DNA of 21,577 nucleotides from JAMCZC01 sp964364925 (GCA_964364925.1 CAYIOB010000009.1:1-21577); one strand, 5' to 3'. Counted from the first letter of the stretch, positions 1-7,660 are shown. Program-made: numbers and translations. Notes: generated from the sequence alone by a model not told the origin.

Positions 1-987
1 GGTCATGATGAAAGAGAGCAGACTTTAAATCAAATCCTGGTTGAAATGGATGGCTTTGCTCCAACGGAACAATTAGTAGTAATAGCGGCAACAAACAGAC
101 CCGATGTTTTGGATCCGGCATTAGTCCGCCCAGGAAGATTTGATAGAAGAGTGGCTTTGGATATGCCGGATGTTAACGGCAGGAAAGCAATTCTTTCAAT
201 TCATGCAAGAGGCAAGCCTTTTGCAAAAAATGTGATTTGGGAAAAAATTGCCAAAAGAACAGTTGGGTTTTCAGGAGCCGATTTGGAAAATATGTTAAAC
301 GAAGCGGCAATTTTAGCAGCGCGCTTGGGTAAAAAAGCAATTGACATGAGTGATTTGGAAGAAGCGGCTACAAAAGTGAAATTAGGACCTGAAAAAAAGA
401 GATTGCAGACAGAAGAAGATAGAAAAATGACAGCTTATCACGAGGCTGGTCACGCCTTAGTTTCGTGGTTTATGCCGGGCATGGATCCGGTTCACAGAAT
501 TTCAATTGTTTCAAGAGGAATGTCTTTAGGGCATACAATGATGGAGCCAATGGACAGAATTCATGAAACAAAAACCCATCTCTTGGAACAAATCGCCGTA
601 ATGTTTGGCGGAAGGGCCGCGGAGAGCTTGGTTTTTAAAGAAATGACAACAGGCGCATCCGATGATATTGCCAAAGCAACAGAAGTAGCAAGAACAATGG
701 TTGTTGAATTCGGAATGAGCGACTTGGGGCCTATTAATTTAGACGGAGAAAGACGCATGCCTTACGAACAATCTCAAGTTTCTCCGGAAATGGCTGCAAA
801 AATAGATGAGCAGGTTAAAAAAATAACAGATGAGGCTTATGGAAAAGCTTCGGATATTCTTAAAAAATTAACCGATAAATTGGATATCTTGGCGGGGGAG
901 CTTTTGAAAAAAGAAACAATAGAATCTGATGAATTTGTGAGAATAATCGGTCCTAAAAAAGCTATTCTTGCAAAAGTAAAAGCATAA
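1..987 (+). CDS. ftsH: ATP-dependent zinc metalloprotease FtsH, C-terminal part (5' truncated by window)
   Basis: The reading frame is open from base 1; 328 residues are present and the N-terminal membrane segments and Walker motifs lie upstream of the window. FtsH is a membrane-anchored AAA+ protease that degrades misfolded membrane and regulatory proteins. The visible part opens with the AAA module end (GHDEREQTLNQ, then AATNRPDVLDPALVRPGRFD, the second region of homology with its arginine fingers). The zinc protease follows: HEAGH at 439-453, and GASDDIAKAT holding the Asp that is the third zinc ligand in the family. The C-terminus is complete at TAA. The next gene has its own candidate promoter just after the stop. 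Identity is very secure; only the 5' end is missing. Confidence 0.97.
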   Translation, partial: GHDEREQTLNQILVEMDGFAPTEQLVVIAATNRPDVLDPALVRPGRFDRRVALDMPDVNGRKAILSIHARGKPFAKNVIWEKIAKRTVGFSGADLENMLNEAAILAARLGKKAIDMSDLEEAATKVKLGPEKKRLQTEEDRKMTAYHEAGHALVSWFMPGMDPVHRISIVSRGMSLGHTMMEPMDRIHETKTHLLEQIAVMFGGRAAESLVFKEMTTGASDDIAKATEVARTMVVEFGMSDLGPINLDGERRMPYEQSQVSPEMAAKIDEQVKKITDEAYGKASDILKKLTDKLDILAGELLKKETIESDEFVRIIGPKKAILAKVKA

Positions 988-989
988 AT

Positions 990-1019
990 TTGACAATCAT
1001 CCTTTACCCGTGAGATTAT
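990..1019 (+). promoter_or_regulatory. Candidate promoter close to the start of the membrane-protein gene
   Basis: TTGACA at 990-995, an 18-bp spacer, and GATTAT at 1014-1019 preceded by TGA (extended -10 shape). The -10 ends only 9 nt before the ATG at 1029, so an mRNA made here would have almost no 5' leader. Confidence 0.45.
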
Positions 1020-1028
1020 CAAAAAGAT

Positions 1029-1682
1029 ATGGCAACAGTAAAAAAGAAAACCTCTGTAAAACCGCATTTTTCCAAAAAAGAAGCAATAAGTCTGGGATTT
1101 GAATTGGCCAAGAAAAACATTATATTTTTCATCGGGATTTTTGTTATAGTCGTTGCTGTTTCCGTCGTATCTTCAGTTATCCAAATAGGCGCAGTTGTAG
1201 AAAAACAGCCAATGCTATATATCGTCTTGAATGTTTTAATATTTATTGTTAATGCAATTATTGGCATGGGACTGATTAAAATATCTCTGGAATTTCTTGA
1301 TAAGAAAAAACCCAAATTTTCCGATCTTTTTTATGTAAAACCGCTTGTTAATTTTATATTAGCCAGCTTAATAAGAGGTGTAGTAACTGTTATCGGTTTT
1401 ATTTTGCTTATTATTCCGGGAATTATTTTTTTAATCAGGCTTCAGTATGTGACATATCTTATTGTTGATAAAAATCTGCCTCCGGTCGAGGCTGTTAAAA
1501 AGAGTTGGGAAATGACAAAGGGAAATACATGGAATCTTTTTCTCTTTGGCATTCTGCTTTTCTTAGTAAATGTATTAGGTGCAATTTTTCTTTTAGTAGG
1601 TCTTTTTGTAACAGTGCCTTTGACAATGCTTGCCACGACCTATGTTTATCGTAAGCTCCTCTTACATTCAAAAGCCTCTTAG
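1029..1682 (+). CDS. Polytopic membrane protein, GPDPase-membrane-domain/DUF975-like
   Basis: A 217-residue integral membrane protein with a basic N-terminal tail (about 25 residues) and roughly five hydrophobic segments near residues 32-57, 63-88, 105-135, 160-180 and 185-205. The motif IPGIIFLIRLQYVTYLIVDK, followed by AVKKSWEMTKGN, resembles the pattern in families annotated as glycerophosphoryl diester phosphodiesterase membrane domain or DUF975, where a hydrophobic IPGI segment precedes an A-x-x-x-S-x-x-x-x-K-G helix. No catalytic residues are recognisable, so an enzymatic role is not supported. No clear Shine-Dalgarno sequence precedes the ATG, and a candidate extended -10 ends 9 nt upstream. 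The family call rests on motif resemblance only. Confidence 0.8.
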   Translation: MATVKKKTSVKPHFSKKEAISLGFELAKKNIIFFIGIFVIVVAVSVVSSVIQIGAVVEKQPMLYIVLNVLIFIVNAIIGMGLIKISLEFLDKKKPKFSDLFYVKPLVNFILASLIRGVVTVIGFILLIIPGIIFLIRLQYVTYLIVDKNLPPVEAVKKSWEMTKGNTWNLFLFGILLFLVNVLGAIFLLVGLFVTVPLTMLATTYVYRKLLLHSKAS

Positions 1683-1690
1683 GATATAAT
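1661..1690 (+). promoter_or_regulatory. Candidate promoter for the 5'-nuclease operon
   Basis: A perfect TATAAT at 1685-1690 with a weaker CTTACA at 1661-1666 (18-bp spacer). It lies across the end of the membrane-protein gene. Initiation here would give a leader of about 95 nt containing the long hairpin at 1710-1773. Confidence 0.5.
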
Positions 1691-1709
1691 CATTTCAGAA
1701 ACTTATGGA

Positions 1710-1773
1710 CCCCATATGTTTTTACTTTCTCGCGAGGTTTACATCCTCGCCTCGAAAGAGCGAACATACGGGG
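1710..1773 (+). repeat. Long imperfect hairpin in the 5'-nuclease leader
   Basis: Three nested paired blocks: CCCCATATGTT (1710-1720) with AACATACGGGG (1763-1773), one A-C mismatch; CTTTC (1725-1729) with GAAAG (1754-1758); GCGAGG (1732-1737) with CCTCGC (1745-1750) around a 7-nt loop. The mismatch becomes a G-U pair on the minus strand. No T-run follows, so it is not a classic terminator. It could be a leader regulatory structure or a mobile palindromic repeat. Confidence 0.6.
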
Positions 1774-1791
1774 CAAGTAAATTGTTGAATT

Positions 1792-2796
1792 ATGGAGAAA
1801 TTGGTTATTATCGACGGGAATGCGATTGTGCACCGTGCATTCCACGCCCTGCCTCCGATGAATACTAAAGATGGCCAACTGACAAATGCGGTTTATGGGT
1901 TTTTTGCCATGCTTTTAAAGCTTTTAAATGACTTAAAACCGGAGTATTTAATCGTTTGTTTTGACAGACCTAAACCAACTTTTAGAAAATCAATGTACGT
2001 AGGCTATCAGGCAAAAAGACCGAAAATGTCAGACGATTTAGCTCCACAAATAGATCTTTTACATAAAGTATTGGAAAAAGCCAAAATAGAGCATTTTGAA
2101 GTAGACGGATATGAGGCTGACGATATTATCGGAACAATTGCGACCCAATCCGCCGCAAAAAATCTCCAGGCAATTATTGTTTCGGGAGATAGGGATATGC
2201 TCCAGCTTGTAAATCATAAAGTTCTTGTTTTGGCCCCAATTTCGGGTATTACCAAAATGGCGCTTTTCGACGAGGAAAAAGTAAAAGAAAAATACGGTTT
2301 AAAACCAGCGCAATTTATAGATTACAAAGCTTTGGTGGGTGATTCATCAGACAATTATCCCGGAGTTGCGGGAATTGGGCCAAAAACAGCCAGTGATCTT
2401 CTTAATAAATATAATACTTTTGAAAATCTTTATGAGCATATCTCCGAGCTTCCGGAAAATATAGGTTTAAAGCTTGCGGCGGATGCGGAACAGGCGGCTC
2501 TTGCCAAAAAACTGGCAACAATCGTTACGGACGCACCTGTAAAAATGGATTTGGAAAAAGCAAAAGTAGGAAAGATTGATAAAGTAGGACTTCTTGAGGC
2601 TTTTAAAGAGCTTGGTTTTAAAAGTTTAATGGGCAGAGTCTTTGGGAATAGCGTTGCCTTTCAAGATAAAGATAAAAAGTTGAGCGAAGCCGAGTCAGAC
2701 TCGGTGAAAGCGAAGTCCGCCTCCCCGGCCTCGCCAAGCGAAGCGGGGCGGGCTGGCGGGAAAAAAGAAATTAGCGATCAGTTAAATTTGTTATGA
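1792..2796 (+). CDS. Stand-alone 5'-3' exonuclease (FEN/PolA N-terminal domain)
   Basis: A 334-residue flap-type 5' nuclease equivalent to the N-terminal domain of DNA polymerase I, expected to remove RNA primers and flaps. Metal-binding acidic motifs are present: LVIIDGNAIVHRAF at the N-terminus, VDGYEADDIIGT, VSGDRDMLQLV, and KALVGDSSDNYPGVAGIGPKTA (Asp cluster followed by the helix-hairpin-helix). No 3'-5' exonuclease or polymerase domain follows. After about residue 295 the protein becomes a low-complexity tail encoded by an unusually GC-rich repeat block (2680-2760) and ends in DQLNLL, which resembles the bacterial beta-clamp-binding consensus QLxL[FL]. The stop overlaps the next ATG (ATGA), implying translational coupling. 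No Shine-Dalgarno sequence is visible; the ATG follows a structured leader. Confidence 0.92.
   Translation: MEKLVIIDGNAIVHRAFHALPPMNTKDGQLTNAVYGFFAMLLKLLNDLKPEYLIVCFDRPKPTFRKSMYVGYQAKRPKMSDDLAPQIDLLHKVLEKAKIEHFEVDGYEADDIIGTIATQSAAKNLQAIIVSGDRDMLQLVNHKVLVLAPISGITKMALFDEEKVKEKYGLKPAQFIDYKALVGDSSDNYPGVAGIGPKTASDLLNKYNTFENLYEHISELPENIGLKLAADAEQAALAKKLATIVTDAPVKMDLEKAKVGKIDKVGLLEAFKELGFKSLMGRVFGNSVAFQDKDKKLSEAESDSVKAKSASPASPSEAGRAGGKKEISDQLNLL
2680..2760 (+). repeat. GC-rich palindromic repeat block inside the 5'-nuclease gene
   Basis: This block is strikingly GC-rich against its AT-rich surroundings. It contains CCGAGTC-A-GACTCGG, a GAGCGAAG/GCGAAG series related to the dispersed CTTCGAC..GCTCAGG repeat, and a CCTCGCC..GGCTGGCGGG part related to the GC core at 14235-14255. 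It is translated in frame as a Ser/Ala/Glu-rich tail. Confidence 0.7.
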
Positions 2797-3473
2797 ATGT
2801 TTTTCAAAAAGATGGATTAAGATATGTTGATGAAGGAAAAGGTGAAAACATATTATTTCTTCACGGTTGGGGAATAAGTCCGTATTCATGCCAATTAATA
2901 ATTGATGTTTTAGCTAGTAAATATAGAGTAGTCGCACCATTTTTAAAATCTTTTAAAGGTTTTACAGAAGACGAAGAAACAATGAATAGTTTATTTAGTA
3001 AAAATAAAGTTATTATTATTGGTCATTCTGCAGGAGGAATTTCTGCCGCAAACTTTTGTTCAAGATTTCCTAACAAAGTAAAAGCGTTAGTTTTAGTGGA
3101 CACAGTTGGGGCCTTTAAAGATAAATCGATGTTTAAATGGGTAATGAATTGGTTGAAAATGTCTTTGCATATTCTTTCTAATCCCAACAGTCTTACGCTG
3201 GTTCTTGCAAAAGATTTTTTTCATCAAATACTTTCCCCTCAAGAACTCCTAAAAGATTCAAGGTTTGTTATAACGGAAGATATTAAGCTTAATTCAAGCT
3301 TTCCGGTTTTAATTCTCTGGGGGGAACAAGATGATTTAATAAATATACAAAATGGCTATAATTTACAAAAATCGATTCAAGGATCAAAATTTAAAGCAGT
3401 GGAGGGGAATCATTACTGGTTTTTGACAAACCCCGAAAGTCTTCTTAAGGAAATAGACGAATTTGTAAAATAA
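2793..3473 (+). CDS. Alpha/beta-hydrolase fold protein
   Basis: A 226-residue alpha/beta hydrolase. The nucleophile elbow is GHSAGG with Ser79. The candidate acid is Asp180 or Asp181 in WGEQDD, and the catalytic His is His207 in EGNHYW. An oxyanion-hole-type LHGWG motif lies near residues 24-28. No signal peptide is seen, so it is probably a cytosolic esterase- or lipase-like enzyme; the substrate cannot be told from sequence. The start ATG overlaps the stop of the 5'-nuclease by four bases, and the glycosyltransferase follows three bases after its stop, so it sits inside an operon. Base composition is typical of the window, with no inserted repeats. Confidence 0.9.
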   Translation: MNVFQKDGLRYVDEGKGENILFLHGWGISPYSCQLIIDVLASKYRVVAPFLKSFKGFTEDEETMNSLFSKNKVIIIGHSAGGISAANFCSRFPNKVKALVLVDTVGAFKDKSMFKWVMNWLKMSLHILSNPNSLTLVLAKDFFHQILSPQELLKDSRFVITEDIKLNSSFPVLILWGEQDDLINIQNGYNLQKSIQGSKFKAVEGNHYWFLTNPESLLKEIDEFVK

Positions 3474-3476
3474 AAT

Positions 3477-4592
3477 ATGAAAATTGCAATTGTTCACGAT
3501 TATATAAAAGAATTTGGAGGCGCTGAGAGGGTGCTGGAAGCTCTCATGGAAGTTTATCCGGATGCGCCTATCTACACTGCGTTTTGCGATAAAAATTCTA
3601 CGGCTTATGAGCATTTTAAGAACAAAAAAATTATCAACTCATGGTTTAACCTTCTTCCATATTCATCAAAACTTGCATCGCCCTTGCGGTTTTTAACTCC
3701 TTTTATTTGGGGAAGTTTTGATTTTAAAAAATATGATGTGGTTTTATCTTCGGCGAGTTGGTACATAACAAAAGGCTTTGGCGGCAATAAACCAATTGAG
3801 ATTTGTTATTGTCATACTCCGCCGCGCTGGCTTTATGGCTATAATACTTCTGTTAATTTTCAAAAATATGCAATTGTCAGGTTTTATGCTTATGTTGTCG
3901 GTCATTTTTTAAGGCTTTATGATTTTAAGCAGGCGCAAAAAGTAGATTTTTTTATAGCCAATTCAAGAGAAGTTGCAGGAAGAATTAAAAAATTTTATAG
4001 AAGAGATTCGAAAGTAATTTATCCTCCGGTTTTTCTTCCAAAGTCCCCAAACATAAAAAGAGAAGATTATTATTTTATAGTGTCAAGAATTGTTGGTGGT
4101 AAGGGTTTGGATATTGCGGTAGAAGCTGCAATTAAAGCGGGATTTAAACTCAAAATTGCCGGTTCTCCGGCAGGATATTATTTTGAACATAATGAACTTG
4201 TCAAAAATGCGCAAGGAAATGTTGAATTTTTAGGTCAAGTTACGGATGAGGAACTTGTAAAATTATATAAAGGCGCAAAAGCGTTTTTGGCTTTAGCCAA
4301 AGATGAAGATTTTGGCATAACGCCGGTTGAGGCAATGCTAAGCGGTACTCCGGTTATAGCATTTAACGGAGGAGGGTATAAAGAAACAGTAATTGATCCT
4401 TCAACAAATTCAGGACAAGCTCCAACAGGAGTTTTATTTAATGATTATTCAAAAGAGGGATTAATTTTGGCTATAAAAACATTTGAGGAAATGAATATAA
4501 GATCGGAAGATTGCATTCATCAAGCTGAGAAATTTTCAAAAGAAAGGTTTAAAAAAGAGATAACGGAGTATGTAAAATCAAAGTTTCGCTGA
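3477..4592 (+). CDS. Family 4 glycosyltransferase (WbaZ-like)
   Basis: A 371-residue GT-B glycosyltransferase, probably retaining and using a nucleotide sugar for envelope polysaccharide. The N-terminus (KIAIVHDYIKEFGGAERV) carries the GGAE motif of GT4 enzymes. YCHTPPRWLYGY in the middle is typical of the WbaZ-like mannosyltransferase group. The E-x7-E motif is E277-DFGITPV-E285. A ten-residue insertion (DPSTNSGQAP) lies in the loop before TGVLF and corresponds to the dispersed DNA repeat at 4399-4420. The stop codon lies inside another repeat copy at 4585-4599, so the natural C-terminus may have been changed by that insertion. Acceptor and donor are not predictable. Confidence 0.9.
   Translation: MKIAIVHDYIKEFGGAERVLEALMEVYPDAPIYTAFCDKNSTAYEHFKNKKIINSWFNLLPYSSKLASPLRFLTPFIWGSFDFKKYDVVLSSASWYITKGFGGNKPIEICYCHTPPRWLYGYNTSVNFQKYAIVRFYAYVVGHFLRLYDFKQAQKVDFFIANSREVAGRIKKFYRRDSKVIYPPVFLPKSPNIKREDYYFIVSRIVGGKGLDIAVEAAIKAGFKLKIAGSPAGYYFEHNELVKNAQGNVEFLGQVTDEELVKLYKGAKAFLALAKDEDFGITPVEAMLSGTPVIAFNGGGYKETVIDPSTNSGQAPTGVLFNDYSKEGLILAIKTFEEMNIRSEDCIHQAEKFSKERFKKEITEYVKSKFR
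4399..4420 (+). repeat. Dispersed repeat copy inside the glycosyltransferase
   Basis: Degenerate copy of the CCTTCGAC..CTCAGGACAAG repeat (here CCTTCAACAAATTCAGGACA followed by AG), read as PSTNSGQ. It falls where GT4 relatives usually go directly from a V-I-turn into TG-LF. Confidence 0.7.
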
Positions 4593-4599
4593 GGTCGAA
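4585..4599 (+). repeat. Short repeat copy supplying the glycosyltransferase stop codon
   Basis: TTCGCTGAGGTCGAA, a compact version of the dispersed repeat with TTCG/CGAA ends. The TGA stop of the glycosyltransferase gene (4590-4592) lies inside it, and fpg starts nine bases further on. Confidence 0.55.
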
Positions 4600-4607
4600 A
4601 TAAAATT

Positions 4608-5477
4608 ATGCCGGAATTACCAGAGATAGAAACTGTTAAATTGGGACTTCAGAAGTATCTTGTCGGGCACAGGATTGAAAATATTGAGGTCAAAATCCCC
4701 AAAATGTTTGCCGGGAGAAAAGAAGATATTTTAGGAGTAAAAATTACTAATATCAAAAGAATCGGTAAGGGATTAATTATCGAATTTGATAACGATTATC
4801 TTTTGGTGGTACATTTTAAAATGACAGGCCAGCTGGTTTTTAGAGATAAGAATACCGAAAGCCTAGTTCTTTCTAAAAAAATTGGAGGCGAGGTTCTTCC
4901 TTCAAAATACTCTCATATTATTTTTACTTTAGACAAAGGAGCGGTGCTTTATTATAACGATTTGCGCCGGTTTGGCTGGATTAAGGTTTTGAAAAAGGGC
5001 GAGTTAATGCAAATGCCATTTTTTAGCGAAATGGGGCCGGAGCCCTTCGTCAGCAAAGCTTCTTCAGGGCAAGCCGTTTTAACTCTCGATAAGTTTAAAT
5101 CAATACTTTCAAACTCAAGTGTTGCTGTAAAGCCTCTGATAATGGACCAGAAAAAAATCGGCGGAATAGGCAATATTTATGCCAATGACGCCTTATTTAA
5201 AGCCGGAATTGATCCAAGGAGATCTGCAAAGCAGATTACAAAACAAGAGGCTAAGAAACTATATGAAGCAATTTTTGATATTTTACGCAAAAGTTTAGAA
5301 TATGGCGGATCATCGGATGAGAATTTTGTTAATGCGCTCGGACAAGAGGGGGCATATCAAAATTATACCTTAGTTTATGGTAGAAAAGGTCAAAAGTGTA
5401 GCAAATGTGATGGAAAAATAGAGAAGATATTTTTAGGAGGAAGAGGCACATTTTTCTGTCCTAAGCATCAGAAATGA
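4608..5477 (+). CDS. mutM: Formamidopyrimidine-DNA glycosylase (Fpg/MutM)
   Basis: A 289-residue bifunctional glycosylase/AP lyase that removes 8-oxoguanine and other oxidised purines. It begins MPELPEIETVK, with the catalytic Pro2 and Glu3. The H2TH region is present (MDQKKIGGIGNIYANDALF, with the conserved Asn). The C-terminal zinc finger is C264-x2-C267...C284-x2-H287. Most Fpg proteins have Cys at the last position (CPxCQ), so this is a CCCH version. The finger Arg (R279 in GGRGTFF) is kept. A loop insertion after MGPEPF is encoded by a dispersed repeat copy (5043-5073). The gene is last in the plus-strand operon, and its 3' end overlaps the convergent small gene by ten bases. Confidence 0.95.
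   Translation: MPELPEIETVKLGLQKYLVGHRIENIEVKIPKMFAGRKEDILGVKITNIKRIGKGLIIEFDNDYLLVVHFKMTGQLVFRDKNTESLVLSKKIGGEVLPSKYSHIIFTLDKGAVLYYNDLRRFGWIKVLKKGELMQMPFFSEMGPEPFVSKASSGQAVLTLDKFKSILSNSSVAVKPLIMDQKKIGGIGNIYANDALFKAGIDPRRSAKQITKQEAKKLYEAIFDILRKSLEYGGSSDENFVNALGQEGAYQNYTLVYGRKGQKCSKCDGKIEKIFLGGRGTFFCPKHQK
5043..5073 (+). repeat. Dispersed repeat copy inside mutM
   Basis: CCCTTCGTCAG at 5043-5053 and CTTCAGGGCAAG at 5062-5073, separated by a short spacer. The block is read in frame as PFVSKASSGQA, in the loop between the GPEP motif and the H2TH domain. Confidence 0.65.
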
Positions 5478-5665
5478 TACTCTTGATCAGGTTCCATATC
5501 AATAGGTTTTGAGTTTTTCTCAAAATATTCTCCATTAGGATTCAATCCTTGTCTTTCCTGAGCTCTTTTTTTCTTTTTTAGAGCTTTTCTACTCAGTTCT
5601 CCATCTGAATGGACCCTATTAGAGTAGTTATTGCTTCTGTTTCTTTCTCGTCTTTTTTCTGGCAT
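5468..5665 (-). CDS. Small basic protein of unknown function, antisense to the fpg 3' region
   Basis: A 65-residue charged protein (MPEKRRERNRSNN... ending in EYHF) with a strongly basic N-terminal half rich in Lys/Arg and an acidic C-terminus. There is no transmembrane segment and no recognised domain. The internal ATG was chosen over a longer frame because an extended -10 (TGG-TAAGAT) with a TTGATT -35 ends 8 nt upstream of it, which fits a leaderless message. It converges on mutM and overlaps its last ten bases. It could be a nucleic-acid-binding mini-protein, but that is only inferred from charge. An RNA-only or non-coding role cannot be excluded. Confidence 0.6.
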   Translation of the reverse strand: MPEKRRERNRSNNYSNRVHSDGELSRKALKKKKRAQERQGLNPNGEYFEKNSKPIDMEPDQEYHF

Positions 5666-5673
5666 AGGGAAAC

Positions 5674-5701
5674 ATCTTACCAAATTTTTAGAAAAAATCA
5701 A
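5674..5701 (-). promoter_or_regulatory. Candidate promoter of the small basic gene
   Basis: On the minus strand: TTGATT (5696-5701), 16-bp spacer, TAAGAT (5674-5679) preceded by TGG. The -10 ends 8 nt before the ATG at 5665. Confidence 0.5.
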
Positions 5702-5787
5702 ATTACGGTTAATAGTCAGCTGATTCATGTGGTAATTACCCCAAATTACATATTGACCTTTTATACCCGTAATGGTAGTATTAACAT

Positions 5788-5810
5788 CTAGCACCCGGTG
5801 CTAGTTTTTT
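5788..5810 (+). terminator. Rho-independent terminator, plus strand
   Basis: Stem CTAGCAC/GTGCTAG (7 bp, CCG loop) directly followed by six Ts. It is the first such signal downstream of mutM, so the operon transcript may run antisense through the small gene at 5468-5665 before ending here. Confidence 0.65.
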
Positions 5811-5815
5811 ATGCG

Positions 5816-5853
5816 TTCGACACTGCTCAGCATAAATATTGAGCGTAGTCGAA
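5816..5853 (+). repeat. Inverted pair of the dispersed repeat upstream of UMP kinase
   Basis: TTCGACACTGCTCA (5816-5829) and TGAGCGTAGTCGAA (5840-5853) form a hairpin with 6 bp plus 5 bp of pairing. Each arm is a half copy of the repeat found inside nearby genes. The hairpin ends six bases before the pyrH ATG. Confidence 0.7.
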
Positions 5854-5859
5854 TATATT

Positions 5860-6561
5860 ATGGCTTATACGGAAAAAATCGTAATGTCCATAGGAGGATC
5901 CCTCATCGTTCCAAACGGGGGGATTGACACTAAGTTCCTTAAGGAACTTAATCAGTTTGTTAGAAAAGAACTGGCAGAAAATAAAAATCGCCAGTTTTTT
6001 TTGATAATTGGGGGAGGAAGAATTGCCAGAAAATATAGAGACGCCGGAAGAGAAGTAATAGGCCACGAGTTAACAAGAGACGATTTGGATTGGCTGGGAA
6101 TACACGCAACCAAGCTCAATGCACACCTTGTCCGCACTATCTTTAGAGACATCGCCCACCCCTATATAATCAAGCATTATGAAATTATAAGAAAAGCAGT
6201 AGAACCAGTTGTTGTTGCAGCCGGCTGGAAGCCCGGCTGGTCTACAGATTATGATGCCGTATTGCTTTGCGAAGACTATAATGTAAAAGAAATGATCAAT
6301 TTAAGTAACGTTGCCGAAGTTTATGACAAAGACCCAAATAAAAACGAAGACGCAAAGCCAATAAAAAAAATTTCCTGGGAAGATTTTAGAAAATTGGTTG
6401 GCGACGAGTGGATTCCGGGAATGAATGCTCCTTTCGATCCTGTTGCGGCTCAAAAAGCACAGGAAGGCGGAATTAAAGTGGCAGTTTTATCGGGCCACGA
6501 TTTTGCTAATTTAGATAACTATCTTAAAGGCAAAGAGTTTGTTGGAACTGTGATAGAATAA
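5860..6561 (+). CDS. pyrH: UMP kinase, archaeal-type
   Basis: A 233-residue amino acid kinase-family enzyme phosphorylating UMP to UDP in pyrimidine nucleotide synthesis. Landmarks are MSIGGSLIVP (phosphate-binding Gly loop), IIGGGRIARKYRDAG, and LDWLGIHATKLNAHLV, the nucleotide-binding segment typical of the archaeal-type UMP kinase subfamily. These are followed by AEVYDKDPN and a Gly-rich C-terminus (GTVIE). The ATG at 5860 is preferred to an upstream TTG at 5839, because the extra residues would be encoded by the repeat hairpin. No Shine-Dalgarno sequence is visible. The recF-like gene starts four bases after the stop. Confidence 0.9.
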   Translation: MAYTEKIVMSIGGSLIVPNGGIDTKFLKELNQFVRKELAENKNRQFFLIIGGGRIARKYRDAGREVIGHELTRDDLDWLGIHATKLNAHLVRTIFRDIAHPYIIKHYEIIRKAVEPVVVAAGWKPGWSTDYDAVLLCEDYNVKEMINLSNVAEVYDKDPNKNEDAKPIKKISWEDFRKLVGDEWIPGMNAPFDPVAAQKAQEGGIKVAVLSGHDFANLDNYLKGKEFVGTVIE

Positions 6562-6565
6562 CCTC

Positions 6566-7660
6566 GTGCTAAAAAGTATTTCTCTTCAAAACTTCAGAAA
6601 TTACTCACAGGACGAATTCAAATTCAACGGTAACACCACGGTTATTATCGGCCCAAATACCTCCGGTAAAACCAATCTTATTGAGGCTATTTTCTTACTT
6701 TCTGTTGGTAAAAGTTTTAGAACGGATAAAGATATTCAGATGATTTCTTTTAGACAGGATTTGGCAAGAGTTAAAGGAAGCGTAGACCCTTCGGTGGATT
6801 CGGCAAGCTCACCACAAGCAAGCTCAGGGCAAGTAGCAAGTCTTGAAGTTGTGATAACCAACGGACAGCTGGGAGGGAAAACTTCGCAATTTAAAAAATT
6901 TTTGGTAAACGGTGTTGCCAAAAGAAGAGCAGATTTTGTAGAAAACTTTCCCGCTGTTTTATTTTCGCCGGAAGACTTAGAAATTATTGTTGATTCCCCC
7001 TCGCTTCGCAGGAAATTCCTGGATAGCGTTTTAGAGCAGGTTGACAGGGAATATAGGCTGGCTATTGTTTCTTATACCAAAGGTTTGCGGCAAAGGAATG
7101 CGCTTTTGGAAAACACCAGGCAAGCAGGTATTAGGAACGAAAAACAATTTGAATATTGGGATAATCTAATCATTGAGTTTGGAGAAAGAATAACTAAAAA
7201 AAGAGAAGGGTTTATAGAATTTGTTAACAATGAAAGCAAAGATATTTTTGATTTTGCCGCCTTTTACGATAAAAGCGTAATTTCCAAGGCTAGACTTTTG
7301 CAATACAAAGAAGCGGAAGTTGCTTCGGGGGTAACTTTGGTTGGTCCCCACAGAGATGATTTTTCAATTAGTATGTTTAATAATACAAGGCAGACAACCC
7401 ACGATGTTAAGTATTTCGGTTCACGCGGCCAGCAAAGATTGGCAGTTTTACAGCTAAAAATGCTTGAGCTTTTGTTTATTGAAAAAAAATTGGGTCAAAG
7501 ACCGGTTTTACTTCTTGATGATATCTTTTCGGAACTAGACGAAAACCATATAGAGTTAATTTTAGAAATGATAGGACTTCAGCAGACGATTATTACAACA
7601 ACCCACAAGGAATTTATTTCGGCTAAAGCATTAAGTAAAATGCAAGTCCTGCATTTTTAA
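6566..7660 (+). CDS. recF: DNA replication/repair ATPase RecF
   Basis: A 364-residue SMC-like ABC ATPase that helps load RecA at gapped DNA. The N-terminus LKSISLQNFRNYS is classic RecF, and Walker A is GPNTSGKT with Lys35. The ABC signature lies in SRGQQRLAVLQLK, and Walker B is RPVLLLDDIFSELD (Asp318/Asp319). The chosen start is GTG at 6566, four bases after pyrH, giving the normal RecF N-terminus. Residues around 74-95 (DPSVDSASSPQASSGQ) are an extra Ser-rich loop encoded by dispersed repeat copies at 6787-6833. The usual dnaA-dnaN neighbours are absent, so recF is not at a classical origin locus here. Confidence 0.95.
   Translation: MLKSISLQNFRNYSQDEFKFNGNTTVIIGPNTSGKTNLIEAIFLLSVGKSFRTDKDIQMISFRQDLARVKGSVDPSVDSASSPQASSGQVASLEVVITNGQLGGKTSQFKKFLVNGVAKRRADFVENFPAVLFSPEDLEIIVDSPSLRRKFLDSVLEQVDREYRLAIVSYTKGLRQRNALLENTRQAGIRNEKQFEYWDNLIIEFGERITKKREGFIEFVNNESKDIFDFAAFYDKSVISKARLLQYKEAEVASGVTLVGPHRDDFSISMFNNTRQTTHDVKYFGSRGQQRLAVLQLKMLELLFIEKKLGQRPVLLLDDIFSELDENHIELILEMIGLQQTIITTTHKEFISAKALSKMQVLHF
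6787..6833 (+). repeat. Double dispersed-repeat insertion inside recF
   Basis: CCCTTCGGTGGATTCGGCAA, then GCTCACCACAAGCAAGCTCA, then GGGCAAG: two overlapping degenerate copies that add about 16-20 residues between beta-strands of the RecF head. The reading frame is intact. Confidence 0.65.

Noticed and set aside
1690..1878. Minus-strand 62-aa frame over the 5'-nuclease leader
   Set aside because: It translates the hairpin and the reverse of conserved nuclease codons; no initiation signal.
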